A program made the position numbers and the translations under genes. Source: Lethocerus indicus (Eukaryota; Arthropoda; Insecta; Hemiptera; Belostomatidae). Taken from it: a stretch of 64,000 nt of DNA. Positions within the stretch are counted from its first letter, which is position 1; the number at the start of each line of letters is the position of its first letter. The stretch is from the NCBI GenBank assembly GCA_019843655.1, contig JACDQD010000004.1:5518001-5582000 (forward strand), in the 5' to 3' direction. Shown piece by piece: positions 12,061-24,960 of the stretch. The notes beneath the pieces are model-generated. The model had not been told where the DNA came from and searched no databases. It worked only from the letters and a program-made list of their open reading frames with translations.

Positions 12061-13019
12061 ATAAATATATGTTGTGTATAAGGATAGCTTATTTCACATT
12101 TCATCATATCATTAGAAAATAATTTATAGCAATTATATACAAAATATGATTTGAATATTGGTGTTCAATTGTGTCTGATAAGTTTAAGTATAATGACAGA
12201 GTTTTGCTGTAATTAGATTAGCACAATTCTGTGAAGAAGTTCAAAAAATATCGGTGCCCGTGTATTAAATTATCGTGCATCACGTGGGGGTGTGTCTCAG
12301 TTTGAAAACGTTCTTTTGCCATTTAGGTTGCATTTAGTTCGAGATGTATGCAGTGCCCGAAGTAATGGAGTGTTGATCTAATGAACTTGAAGGCCAATTG
12401 GGAGTTATCGAGGAAAAAACCCGGCGCATGTGGTCGGCACATGAGCTGTCGCACATTTCTATCTATTGCCAAATGATATGATGATTTAAATTATATTGGT
12501 TGGGAGAAGGGGAGTCTACAATAGGCTGCTTGCAGCCATTCCTCGTTAGTCGCATTAGTACGTTGTCGAACTCTGGAAATTTTTGAGTCCCTTTTCCAAA
12601 TGAAAGGTATACGTGTGGCAGTGGTCTCGATTTAGTACTCTTTCAATCTTCATTACTTTATAACTCAACGAACATTGACCGGACCATGAAGAAAGTATCT
12701 GACAAATGCAACATAAATCGATGTCTTGTCCCATTTTATTAAAAATTGCCCCTAATGATAATTTCGGGGCAGGGGAATGTTACTTTAAAATAATAAGTAT
12801 GTTTCCGTCATAAGTTAAGCTATGTTCTCAAACTTCTTAACTAAGTGCTTAAAACCAAACTAAAATGAGTATAAAATTAATAACTGGATTCTATTCAGGA
12901 ATAGAAATTTAATTCTGTTGACTCGAGTGTATTTCTGTTTCGAACACTCAAACGTCGAGCAGCGTTGAGGAAAGAAAGTTAATAGTAATGTTTTAAAGCA
13001 ATTTTAATTGACTACACTG
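10931..13019. other. AT-rich non-coding
   Basis: One TA array; E-box-like CACGTG at about 12282 and CACATG near 12437. Otherwise nothing seen. Confidence 0.6.
12003..12058. repeat. (CA)n(TA)n microsatellite
   Basis: A short CA stretch passing into about 22 TA units. Confidence 0.97.
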
Positions 13020-14030
13020 CAGTTGGTCTGTTGCCAGGGGCGGGGGTTATTCCGCCGTCAAGAATGATTCAGTTATCATGGAATGTTTTCTGGTGGCCAG
13101 CCGATATCGCTCTTGACATAGTTCTCTTCCTTTTAATCTCTGGACCGGAGTTCATCAATCGCAGACCTCTCTGTTATTGAATTGGAAGTCGGGTTTTTAA
13201 CAAGATCATAAATAAAAAATACAAGCGGAATCGAGATAAAGTGAAGCGAGTGTTCCCCTTCGTTTTATCTGTTCGGCTTTTTAACTATTTCAGAAAATAA
13301 AATTATCCGCATTCTTTCGTTTTGCATTCCTTTTGTCTTGGATTAATAGGACGGATAGAGCTTAAATGTTATTCACACCACCGGATATCTCTCAGGGTCG
13401 GTAAACGTGTATAACTTCTAGCTGTTATTGCGCATACGTTATTATTCATCCTGAGTTGTTTCCCTTCAAATTTCGACATTCAGGAATGCCTGTAGAATTT
13501 ATTTTTTTCTCTCTTTGTGGAATATCCGGAAGGGTTCAAGCAACCGTAATAAAATTGCTGATCGCAGACTGACTATATATGGTCAGGTCTTCAACAGGGA
13601 GGGGCCAGTCGATGTATATTAAAAGGCGATAATAAATGTGAATTATCGGCTGTGTTCGAGAAACTGTTTGCCTCACGAAAACTCGAAACGTACTCCTTAT
13701 TTTTTCTCTCAACTACTATTTTTTACTTGAAAAACGATTACGGGGCAAGCCTAATTGAGGAATTGTCGCGAATAAAATGTTTTGATTTATCGAATACAGT
13801 ATTGACTCTAATTAGATATTGACCTAGGCGTGGTTTCGGCCAAGGTTTTGGCAGCGTCCTTGTTGTCGTCGGAGCGGCCTCCCAGAATGAATGTTGGGTT
13901 TTACTTTCCAATCTGGGTATCAAAGAAATTTTTGAAATGGTTGCCAAAATGCCCTTCCAACATTCATCAAACGGTTGATTCCATACGGCTTTCAGTGATA
14001 AATTTGCGCGAGTATCTAACTTATATATAC
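13020..14030. promoter_or_regulatory. patches of CpG-rich sequence
   Basis: Two richer patches (13020-13110 and 13820-14010) with GGTGGCCAGCCGATATCG and GTCGTCGGAGCGGCC words, and the 11-bp inverted repeat listed separately. Confidence 0.18.
13887..13967. repeat. 11-bp inverted repeat
   Basis: ATGAATGTTGG at 13887-13897 is exactly complementary to CCAACATTCAT at 13957-13967, with a 59-base spacer. It sits in a CpG-richer island with GGTTTCGGCCAAGG. Function unknown. Confidence 0.7.
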
Positions 14031-15179
14031 ACACACAAATACAGGAAAAACATTTAAAATGCAGGGAAAATAAATTAAATGTTAGCGCTCTGCTTACAAA
14101 TCCGTGGCCGGATTTCGCAGTTCACCCCATATTAAGCATAATGACTTATTTATTAGGTACAGAATCTTAGACGGATCTGTTGGTTGTGGATGAACCTAAA
14201 AATAAAGGAATGAGGAGGTTAAAGGGGTCGGAAAGAAACGAGAGGGGCAAGATTGTTTCGTGTTTTGGCTTGTTGCCTGTTTGGCCTGAGTGGCCCGTGT
14301 TACTCCCCCAGAAGGTGGCTGTCCTTCCACCTTTTCCGGACCTCCCGAACCCCTCTTCACATTCCGTTACACCTGCTTCATCCACTGACCCAGTTAGCGT
14401 GGGATAGTTTTAATTTTGTTTCCATTTTGATATAAATTCCCGATCTGGATTTGAAAAAATAATCACGTGTTATCGGAATATTACTCGGCTACATAAGAAA
14501 CCTAGTCAGAACAGTAGTAGTAGTTTATGTATAAATTGCTTTTATTTTGGGGAATTAGGAAAACCCCACTCTACGAGACAGCTGAAAATATCCAGTTGTA
14601 TATCGAATTTATCAGTTTACTAAAAACTTCATTACTTGTAGGAGTGGGCCAAATAAGTGAATACAAACAATACATAGAAAGCGTATATTTTTCGTGTACT
14701 AAGTTCTGTATGTGGAAGATTTATAATCATTTACAAACATGGTTAGTATTAGTCTTTCGTTTACAAAACAGGAACTATTTTAATATATTGGATAACAGTT
14801 TCTTTTATATATACCGAAATACCTACTGTACTTGGGTACTAAGGTATTAAAGTTATTTTAGAACGAATTCCCACTTACTATTTGAAGGAGAATTGGACTG
14901 ACGATCCAGTGCGGTTACGTCGTGGCACTGAAATCGGCACGAGGTGGTATGCCGCACCTCTGCCAACGGCAACTTGCCTGCAATTATCCTTTTTCCTTTC
15001 CTACTCCCATTATATACGAGTGTACATGTCGCTGCGGCGGTATTATATTTGAACTTTAGAACAGTTGAAGTTAGGACATTTTTAGTATGGTTTTTCGTAC
15101 GGGAATGGTCGAGAGCCATTTTATCTATTGAATCTAGTTGGTATGTTTTCAATTGTATGTTTATCCTCCTCGTCTATGT

Positions 15180-15221
15180 TGCGTGCTCTAACGATTTCTT
15201 TTTTATTTCAGGTAAGGACCG
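15180..15221 (+). promoter_or_regulatory. candidate recursive (ratchet) splice site
   Basis: A branch-point-like ctctaac (15187-15193), a pyrimidine tract and ttatttcag (ending 15211) abut GTAAGG at 15212. This juxtaposed 3'/5' splice-site arrangement is the hallmark of insect ratchet points inside long introns. The phase-0 frame stays open for 29 codons to a possible donor cag|gtattt at 15299. If real, a + strand transcript starting upstream crosses this position. Chance occurrence of CAGGTAAG is about one per strand in a window this size, so the support is only moderate. Confidence 0.3.
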
Positions 15222-15879
15222 TCGGTTTTTTTTCACTCCCTTCGCAAAGCCTCATAACCTTACGAATTGAACTTTCTTCACCTATCGGAATATACCAGGT
15301 ATTTCAATTCTTAAGTTATCTATACTAGTTTAATAATTCCTGCGGCTGCATTTAAGTAAACTGCTAGGGTTTAATCATTATTGTATCGGGTTTAATAATT
15401 TTCATCCTCCACTCCACTCCATTTCTGCCGGATTGAAATTCGTGATAAGTACAACCGATTTGCGGGTTTTTCCTTCGATCATTTTATTCTCAGCCATAAT
15501 AATTGTATGTTACAGATTCGTGATTTGATTAGTGCATTTATGCTTTGACATTCATCTGGGAATGGTTTTTCAAAGAAGGTGACAGTCGGAAATTGATCTT
15601 TTATTAGCAATTAGGTTTAATAGTAAAATTGTTTAGCAGTTGCAGCGTTTATTTCATCTTGCGATGAGTATGGTTCACGACGACGAAACTGGAACGTAAA
15701 TATATTAAGGTTTTTCGTAATTGGAATCCGGAATGGCTACCGACTGATTACCGATGTCATTATTTGCCGAAGTATTAGTCTGATGGTATTGCGGTCTTGG
15801 CCGGTGTTATAAAGTTATTTCTAAGTGACCGCAGGGCTGTCTGTTCTGCGGTCTCCAACAAATTGTGCGTAAACGCATT

Positions 15880-16060
15880 TGTCACCTTATTGAACCCTCG
15901 GGTTCCCCCGCCGAGCCGGCCGGCCCCCGGTGAGTAATAAGCGCCGCCTTGAAGTAGGTCGTTTTGATTTGTGAAAATGTTGGCAGAAACATTATATGCC
16001 CGGTTTGGTTTTCTCCGTGCGACTCCCAAACCGGTTCGTCCGTCCGGTAGAAATCGGTAG
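15880..16060. promoter_or_regulatory. very G+C-rich patch
   Basis: CCCCCGCCGAGCCGGCCGG and flanks, followed by a GTGAGT. No promoter signature beyond composition; a minus-strand frame of 84 codons crosses it without recognisable content. Confidence 0.2.
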
Positions 16061-16922
16061 AATCACACTTCTGTGTCTAAATGCCTGTACTCAGCCAGGG
16101 AAATGAGTTCAGAAATTGTAGCCGTTTACAGCGAGGAATAATGTCTGATTTCTTATTACAAATAATTAGCTATGTGTAAAAACACAATTCGGTGAAATAT
16201 CTACCTACAGGTGTACCTAGGTGTAATACATAGGTGTTTTTTTAAACAAAATGGCAATTTTGCCAGAATCATTTCACTGTGCAAATTGTTCCATACAAGT
16301 CACACATTCTAGGACTATTGAATCTGTATGACCTAGTGAAAAATATATAAGTGTGGCTTCCTGATACCAGGAATTATGTGTTACATAACCAGAAAGCATG
16401 CATGGTTTTTATTAATAAGTAATATTACTACCGAGTTGCTGAACTGAGCGAATTTAGATTTTCGGCTAATTTTCGGCGAGTCCTATAAGTATAATGAATT
16501 TTGTCCCAATTGTGGGTATAGCGGGAATATTTTTAGTTAAGTCTTGAAAGCATATGTATTGGTTTTCCTTTTTATATATATGTTATATGTTATTACCATT
16601 GTTACATATATTTATTGTTACTTACTGTTATTACTTTTATTATTATTAATGGTTTTGTATTCATTATAAATTTAATTTTTTTTCGCCCATTATTACTATT
16701 ACTGTCCGAAAGTTGCTTCAGGATTAGAAATAGTTCATGGTAGTTAGGACATAAATATCTGTTGTTGTAGTGTCTTGAAGTACAATTTATAGAGATCACG
16801 ATAGTTCAGCCAAGCATTTCTGATTGCGGACAGCGGAATAAATGATTATCGATGATTTATTTTTGAAGGCTTTTTTGGAGGGGGTGATAGGGCTAAAAAT
16901 AATGGGAAAACTGAAGGTGGTC

Positions 16923-16990
16923 GGGAGAACGACTCGAACCGCCCTAAATAGGGGACTCCGCCCAGACTTAGTAACTAGGTCAACCTCCCT
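16923..16990 (-). repeat. tRNA-like sequence, probably pseudo-tRNA or SINE head
   Basis: On the minus strand the 68 bases have an A-box-like TGACCTAGTTAC at position 9 and a B-box-like GGTTCGAGTC at position 51, the spacing of a tRNA. Six of seven acceptor-stem positions can pair (GGGAGGT with TTCTCCC). The anticodon arm (TGGG/CCCC) lacks U33, and the T stem does not pair, so a functional tRNA is unlikely. A tRNA-derived SINE or a decayed tRNA copy is the better reading. Confidence 0.35.
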
Positions 16991-18084
16991 TAAATAACTG
17001 ACCCTCCCCTGAATTAGTTTTAAAATTATAAGACAAATTCAAGAATTATTCATATATTTATGCGCCCCCGATCTATTCAGATAATATATTAGTATTTTAG
17101 TCCCGTCTGTTTGTCTCTTCTTCTACCAACAGTCGTTTACATGTTGTGAGGTTTAACGCAATCGTGGAGAATCGTAATTTTTTTCTTCTCTCTTTGACCG
17201 TGAAGCCATCTTTATTTTGGTTATTTAATTTTATATAATAGTATAAAAACATGTAGTGTAGTTACTACAAAGTAGGAAAATATGTTATAATTTTCAAATT
17301 CTAACCATAATTAGAAATAAAGCGAGAAGTTAACCTTCATATAATCGTTTGACAAAAGACCGTTGTTATTGAAATGTTTTGTGGATTGGATAGAAGATAG
17401 GGTCGCTGTGACATTTTTAGAAGACAGCATCCGGTTAAACCTCGGATATTGAAGGTTGAGATGTGTCATTACGATTGTTGAAAGACACACTTATCTGAAT
17501 GAATGCTGCTAGCTATTATCTGAAAATAGAGTATTACGGTCTGAAATGTTCTATTAATTCTTCAAATTAAAATGCGACTTATAAGTCATGCGGATTCAAA
17601 TATATATATAATTTCAAATCTACCTTTACTTCTGTTTATTCTACTCTCTGTGCTGTTCAGCAAAGTCCATTTTGGTCTAAATAACTGGTTTAATTGGTAC
17701 ATACATAGTACATAATTAAAACACATTGTTTTTCTAGGTCAATTTTCGTTATTGTTAGTTCAGCTTGAGATTTGCAAATTGATATACATTTGTTGTTGTT
17801 TCTGTTTGAAGATAATGATGTCCTTTTGGCATTTTATCGATTGAATAGGTTTTTATTTCAGATAAATGGTTTAAAAATTCGGACACGCGAGTCTGAATTA
17901 TGTAAATATCAATCAATCACACAAGCACAAATCTGGGTGTGTCCACTTGAGAAACAGGTTGTTGTAGGGGTCACCGCCGGCGGCAAGGTGAGATCTGTTC
18001 AAGAGAAAACTGAATTAACGGTAATGAGCTGCCATTCGTGAATTAATAGAATTTGAGAAAGATGAATAAATTATTTACATAAAG

Positions 18085-18180
18085 AGGGGTCTTATCTCCG
18101 GTTCCATTACGGGGCCGCCCTTTTAAGCTCCTTAAATTAATAGGGGTAATTAACAACCGACAATGTGCCGAAATATTTGT
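18085..18180. promoter_or_regulatory. short enhancer-like island
   Basis: CTTATCTCC (GATA-type), GGGGCCGCCC, AAATTAATAGGGGTAATTAA (paired homeodomain cores) and CCGACAATGTG (Sox-like) within 90 bases. Confidence 0.3.
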
Positions 18181-20589
18181 ATATTCTTCTCAGTGAACTG
18201 TAAGTAGTACTCACTAGTTATCGAGTATTTACAAAGAAAAACTAGCACCTAATCACCGGGCTTTTAATGAAACTTTACAGTCTTGCAAATTGTGAATCCC
18301 CTCATTGATGAATTCTTGTACATCATTGAAGCGAGTTTATAAATGTGCACGATTGTGACTTTTATCACTTTTCGATGTTCAACTTATTTGGCAGCCTTTA
18401 TTTGCACTTTATTGAAAAAAAAACTTTAGAACCGAAGTTGTACTAGTGTTCTGGAGTTATTTGAGCTCCATTCGCAATCAATTGAAATATGCAAGGATTC
18501 CTTAGAAAGTTAACCTGTACAGTAGTATTAAGTTTGGCGATTTGTTGGGTAAATGTTAGCACCAGGGTTTTGAATCGCTCCAGGAAAAAAGAAACGTTTT
18601 CTTTAACTTCGTTGCAAACCACTGTAATCACAATGTGATGGGGTTTTCGCCAAATATAGATTGGTGCTTTCCCGCTTCCTTTGTGGTTTAATGTCCGGTT
18701 GATGAAACCTCTGTTCACCGATTGGATTTTTCTAGGTTAAAACTATACGGTAGAATCAATTCTAGAGGGGTATCTGCGCATTGGTAAGTGGAGGTTGGGT
18801 TCAGAAGTCGTCTCGCCCGCCAGGTTGGGATATGTGACCCGCAAAACAAGCAGGTGCATCAATAAAACATGCAGAAGAGAGACCTTCCATTTTGTTTTGG
18901 GAAATAGGGCGGAGTGATGTATTTAAAATACTTTTTAATAACATTATGAATAAAATACGTGTGAACCCGGTTCAATAAAGGATATCATATTTCATAGCAT
19001 TTATTATTAGTTCTTGCCTTATTTCTGTGTCTTTTAAGGCGAAAATGCTTTGCTCTTCGTTGTGAAGTAGTGTGCAACTAATATGCTGGAATATGTGGTC
19101 TGTTAAATGTAAATTTAAATTTGTATCTTGGGTAGCTTCCTCATTCATTTTCAAGTCTAGCGCTGCGGGCCACTCTCCCCACCTTCGAAAAACATACTTT
19201 ATAAATAGTGCGACGACCATTGATTCAGGTGACCATTCATAGTAGAGGAAACTGTGACCCACGCAGCTCGTCCTACATTACTCGTTATAAATTAACAGTT
19301 ACTAGCGCTCTGTACAACCTTTGGCGCTCTGCACTATGTAAATAAAGCAAAAGAATATTTAAATTTTAGAGATTTTTCAGTTATGAAAATCAATAATAAG
19401 TAAGTATATCGCAGTGACTCCGATAAAATATGTGACAAATTTGAAAGTCGATCTTATATATTTTGTATCGCTTTGCCGTTTCTATCGAACGCCGGTAAGA
19501 GAGAAACGGGGACAGTTAAAAACATAGCGTAATAAGACAGGTACCAAATGGGGAGGTGTTCGTTTGAAGGTCTCCCCTCTGTCCGTTCTGTAATGAGACT
19601 TGTCTGTGGTCACGAGTACGTATGACGCAATTATTTGTTCTCCGACTTCGGCCTCTCCCATCCACCAAGTTAAAAATTAAACTGAGACATAACCTCCTAT
19701 TATAGTCGCTGTCACTATTATTACTATTATCATTATCGTTACGTTCATTACGTTTTTATCGTTCGTTTTTATCTCTTACTTTCCGCTACGGGATTTGAAT
19801 ATGAACTGAGCCCGGCATCGATTAATAGGAACTTTCACGAAATTGAGTAATACCACCTCCCCTAGCAATATTTAGGGGCCGATATTAAATTCGTTTTTGG
19901 TCCCGCTTTCTGTTGATACCACAGCCATACCGCAGCCGATGTTTCATAAAGGTATTTTCGGTTGGCTTGTATTTTAATTTAATGCGCAAAACCCATTTCT
20001 CTTAGCAAACAATTTTCAGGCATTCTGAATATGACGCCGGTTCAGAAATGTATTACAAAACGATAAAGAAATATTGACGAGAGGTATGTCTTTAGTGAGC
20101 TTAATGTATTTTAATAACAACTCGTCGAAGGTCGAACATCCTATTTTCTGTCCCTTATTGCTTGTTTTGTCTGAGAAATCAGGGATGAAAGAAGTTGCAT
20201 AAGGCGGAAAAACTACCAATTCACTTCCTAAATGATTGAAGCCTTTACGTAATTAAATGCTTTTTTTGATATTTAAATTTGGTAGAATGAATCACTGAAA
20301 TGAAATGCACATATTCTAGGTTCGTAATATGGCTTTTTGATAATGTCTAGTGTTTTATTTTTACAAATGATCTTACAAAACAATATCTCTAAAACACAGT
20401 CTCCGTCTCTTTAGTCGTCTCCGTTAATTATTTGGAACATTGTGTTAATTAAATGGAACTCTATCCTTTGTTAACCGTAAGTCCTAAAAGTTCAGGACTG
20501 CACTAGTCATAATCTATTCGATCTTATTAATATTTTTTTGTATGTTTCCGTAAGAAAGTTGTCACGATATAGATGTTTAGAAAGCTTTG

Positions 20590-20800
20590 GTGAGGGGGGA
20601 CCTTAATCCTTCAAAACGGATTCGCTTGCTTTCTTCCAGATTCGAGTCATTTTCACTTCGACTGCCGTGAAAGTGCAGGACGTTGACGGCGGCTTCGATT
20701 TTTGTGTCGTCTCAGTTGAAAAGGGACGTGATTTTGAGATTGGGCCTCATCTGCTGGCGTCGCGTTGAGATTAGTCGACGAACGCGTATTGTAAATGGCG
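20590..20800. promoter_or_regulatory. CpG-rich island
   Basis: CpG-dense sequence (GACGTTGACGGCGGC, GTCGCGTTGAG, GACGAACGCG) with no coding frame. Confidence 0.2.
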
Positions 20801-23120
20801 GAGGATGAAGCATGATCCTGGTATTTTTGCTTAGCGGTTTCATCACGTATAACATTTCTGATCCACTATCACGAGCCCTCATCGTTTGTAACTTTCTGAC
20901 TGTTTTGTAACTTTCATTTACACAAGAGGTTCCGTTTACCGCAAAGCAACTAGGTAGAAATGTGTATAGCTTTGTAATCAATAGTTTCTGTATTTTACAA
21001 ATTTACATTATATTCGATGTTACATACTGTGGTGCAGACTACTGTCTAAAGCGTACGGCACGGATAGGGCTTGGAAGAGTATACGTATTTATATTAATTG
21101 AAACCTGTATTTCTTGTATTGCATACATGCATAAAAAGTAAACTAGAATACTGCCCACGAAGATTTACCACAGTGGTATGAAGACATCAATTCAGAGTTG
21201 CAACATACGTTGATGTATCATATATACGTGGGCTATATTTGATTCATTTTAATTCCACGTAACACAGTTAACGGAGCCCGAATGATGACGTATACCTATT
21301 ATCTATATCGATATAATTGTCTCTTATTGTACGGTTTTAGCTAAACAGCCTATTTCTTTTGAAACCAATAACAGGAATTTTGATATGAAACAATACATAT
21401 GTGTTCAAAGAAAATAATTGTTTAACTAAGGTGGTAGTTTACTGTAATATTTGTGTACCTCAGGACTGGCAACCTCGTTAAAATTTCTTTTTTGCAATTT
21501 AGTATTATCAGAATGTGTATTCGTCTAAATTTAGTAATTAGGTAAGGATTTACACTTACGCTTCTTTTTTTATTCAACAAATTTTTAGTACGCAGGCTCG
21601 TTTTCATGTAATTGGATGGCACTATCCTATTACATTTAATGTAATTATATATTCCAAAAAAATTGCCTAAATTGTTTGCCTAAAAAAAGCCTAAATTGCT
21701 TAAATTTATATATTTTCGCCGATTATCAGTTGCAACTAAATGTAACAAGCTCAGATGTGTTTTGACGGTTAAATAAAACAGTCCGCATTATTTGTTTCCT
21801 CTCGTTTTCTTATATAATTGCCGTTTAATAAGTCTGCTTCTTTAATTAGAAAGTTCGACCGCTACCATTTGTAGCAGATGTAGTCGGCCCGGATGTTAAA
21901 TGGACGCAGGCAGTTTATTCCTTATTTGGTAGATTAAACGGTGATTTAGTATTATACGCGCGTAATTTATTTTAGGCTTATAGGAACATAATATTATAAT
22001 GAGGATATAACGCAGGCCGGTCCCACCGGCAGAAGTCGATCGGATGTGATTTTCACTAGTGAAATTTTGCGGTTCTGGGCCCTTATCTATGATACGGGGG
22101 TTAGAGAAAGCAGAAGGAATTAGCATGAATAAATTACCGTTCGATTTAAATTTAGAGAATAATACAATTTTCTACGGTAGGATTCTGTAGTAATTGTTTT
22201 CTTGTTTGCCACATCACCCTGCAGCAGACCACAATGTTATGAAGAATTAAACTTTCCTTTTGTGAATCATTGAGCGCAGGAAGTCTTGGTTGCATTGTTG
22301 TTAATAGTTGTCTTAGATATAATTTATACAGTGGGTACCATAAATACAACTTATTCTATAAGAGTTTAATATGTAGTAGTTATTTTATTATTATTATTAG
22401 TGCCAACAGGCTGAGACTGATAATGAGTAATTAAGACGTTATTTTTTGTATTTAAATTACGTACAGTGGAATTTGCAACTTTGTGATAAAAGCGTGTAAA
22501 CCTTATAAAAGCAACTGTGGAATTATTTCCAAATTCTATCTTTGCCCTTGACTCTGTCACGTGGTATCCCTCTGCACCCTTCAAAAGGAAAATAGTGGCC
22601 AGTGAGTCATCCATCATTTCTGTTATCCGGCAGGTGTCTACTGGTTTTTATTTTCCACAGCTCGTGTATTCTGTTTTCCCGGTCTGGTGCTTTGGTTATT
22701 AATGCGGTCGGTACCGGTCTCGTGACCCGCATTAGGGAAGATTATCAGACAAGGAGGGGGACATCGTATATATACGAGGTAATTTTATATTATCTAAATT
22801 TTTATGTTCGTAAGAAATGTTTCAAGACCTGAAACAACTACCTATAAATGTATTCACTCTTATGTTTCCTGGACCTGACCATGTATAGGTTGGTCTTTTG
22901 CAATGAGTTGTATCCTACTGAAAAAGATAATTATTTACTAACAGTGGCCTCTTATAATTTTGTAGCTATACGGTAATTAAAAATGAAGAATAAATGTTAG
23001 AACATAATTACAGTTTCATATTGAATACATTTCTTAATTTTGTATTATCCCGATACATTGCCCCCTTAAAAATGTTCCTCTCCTCCGATTTCCGCCTAAT
23101 ATCGTTTCCCTTCTGTGCAG
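20801..23120. other. AT-rich non-coding
   Basis: A small repeat of GCCTAAATTG (21666 and 21688) and a CGGTACCG palindrome near 22708. No gene seen. Confidence 0.55.
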
Positions 23121-23216
23121 GAAGACAAACTCTCCGGCCCATATTTAATTGGCTCCGATTCACACTATCTGTCTCCGGTTTCATCACTGGAGGATATTAC
23201 TAAACCTTTTGAGTCT
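23121..23216 (+). CDS. candidate upstream exon, unverified
   Basis: A very good acceptor (cgtttcccttctgtgcag, with cctaat upstream as a possible branch point) opens a 32-codon phase-0 frame beginning EDKLSGPYLIGSDSHYLSP and ending KPFES before a moderate donor gtaata at 23217. The peptide looks protein-like but I recognise no family. If it belongs to the same + strand transcript, it would be upstream of the 27-kb start candidate and require an earlier promoter. The frame stays open past the donor to 23306, so the donor choice is uncertain. Confidence 0.18.
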
Positions 23217-23939
23217 GTAATATGTCGTCGTTTCGCAATCCCTTTATCAGACTCCTTATCACTCGGTATTTCTCCCATTTGGAATCCCTTCTCTCAGCAG
23301 TTCTAGAATTAGTCAACAGCTTAGGCACCGATATTTATCCCCGCGTGTAATACTAATACTTTATAATTTTCTACATTTCTATCGGTATTTTCGTCGAATG
23401 ATTTTATTTAATAAAAATGTAGGACGTGTTAGTGTGATATTTACCAATTACCTTGAAGGTCTGTCTACAGCATTCGGTTTCGAAATGGCGATTTATCATT
23501 ATACTGTTCGTGATAGTTAACTTAATATCTTATATGTTTTGTCCAAAAAATTTCGTAACTGCTTAAGAATTAGGAAAAGATACCGACTAATTACCTAATC
23601 CGACATGCGTTCTTCCCCATAATTTACCTCTAATAACATCCTGTACCTTTCGTGGAAAATAATGGCATAAGGTGTAAACAGTCGTACGTGCACATCAGTA
23701 AGTTTTTTTGCAGGTTTACAATTCACCAAATCGAGGAAGAATAAATACTAGGGAAAAATCAGTACGAGCATCGTTTGAATCAGAGTAGAAGAAAACTCCT
23801 CTCTGGTCGTTCTCTCTTCTCGAATAATTCTTAATAATCGTAATTACGCAAATGACTCTTAACATCGTTTCGGTAGTATGGTTGGGTAGTAAAGGTTTAA
23901 GTCATTACATCAACTCCGAATGACTGCCTCCATTTCTTT

Positions 23940-24960
23940 TTAGGCGCCGTCCCAGGAACGACGTCCGTGAAAGAACAGGAAGACCTCAATTTGGAACGGC
24001 TGAAATCGTGAGCGGGCGGGTTTTTAACCCGATTTTCATTTTCTTTTGACCTTATTCCCTTTATCGCCTCCAATTTTTTTTATTCTTTCCGGTAGCCGGC
24101 GGCACCCGCAGCCGACCCGTTCACTAACCCATTTTCCGATCGCTTCCACTCACGTCGCCGCCGATAAGTATTTCTTCTGTACTTTTTTATTCTTCCGTTC
24201 GTATTTCCCGTTCTGTGGACAGCTTCAAAACTGGCAAGGTGTAAACCTGAACACGATAACGGTTGGAATTGCTAGGCCAAAGCATGGACCATTTTACGCC
24301 TTCGTTACATTTTGAATTGTATTCTATTAGGTCGCAACAGTTCTTTACAGTTTACAATTTGTTCTTCCTTCAAAAAGTGGCGGCGCTTCAATCAGTATCA
24401 GGCTAGGTATAATAAATGGAACAACTGGTATGCGTGGTATCTGTAATAACATGTCAAGCGTACTTCGTGTGATAAGAGCGTCTCAACGAAGAATATTATT
24501 TTCCATTGGTTACAAATTTTAGTCGATGTTTCAGTTCTCTATGTTGACTTCTTTGATCATCTTTTAATAAAGAATCATGATGAATGGATGACCGGGAATT
24601 TCATAATTGTTACGAGTTTAAAATATATTTTCGTATCAGCACTGTGGCACTGTGTCGTTGCGCTAGACCTATTGCTTTATTCCTGTCCGAAGATGTTCAA
24701 AGTAGAAATGATGGAGGGTTGCGACAATGGTGACTGGGGTGTCTGCGGCGGCGGTGGTGGTGGCACTTTCTCCACTTTCACGGAGGTTTGGCCTCGTGCT
24801 CCTGCAATCAGCTCCTGTGAACTTTCTCGTGTCCAACTTACTGGAAAGTCCCCCTTTCCGCCTCTCTCGCACCTCGGCCCGTCACCCTCGGCTCACTTCA
24901 CCCCAGTGGCTTGTGTTCTTGTCAAATTTAAGCGCGGTCATTACTTCGTCCTAAGTAGAA
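23940..24960. promoter_or_regulatory. two CpG-rich islands
   Basis: Islands at 23940-24250 and 24690-24960. The second has a GGC/GGT trinucleotide run (24744-24765) and supports a 143-codon ATG frame and competing frames on both strands; without any family match I treat them as by-products of composition. Confidence 0.2.

Larger units (their letters stand above)
16061..20589. other. AT-rich non-coding
   Basis: Holds the tRNA-like piece and the 18.1-kb island. A CpG-richer patch at 19490-19680 and small frames on both strands have no recognisable content. Confidence 0.55.
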
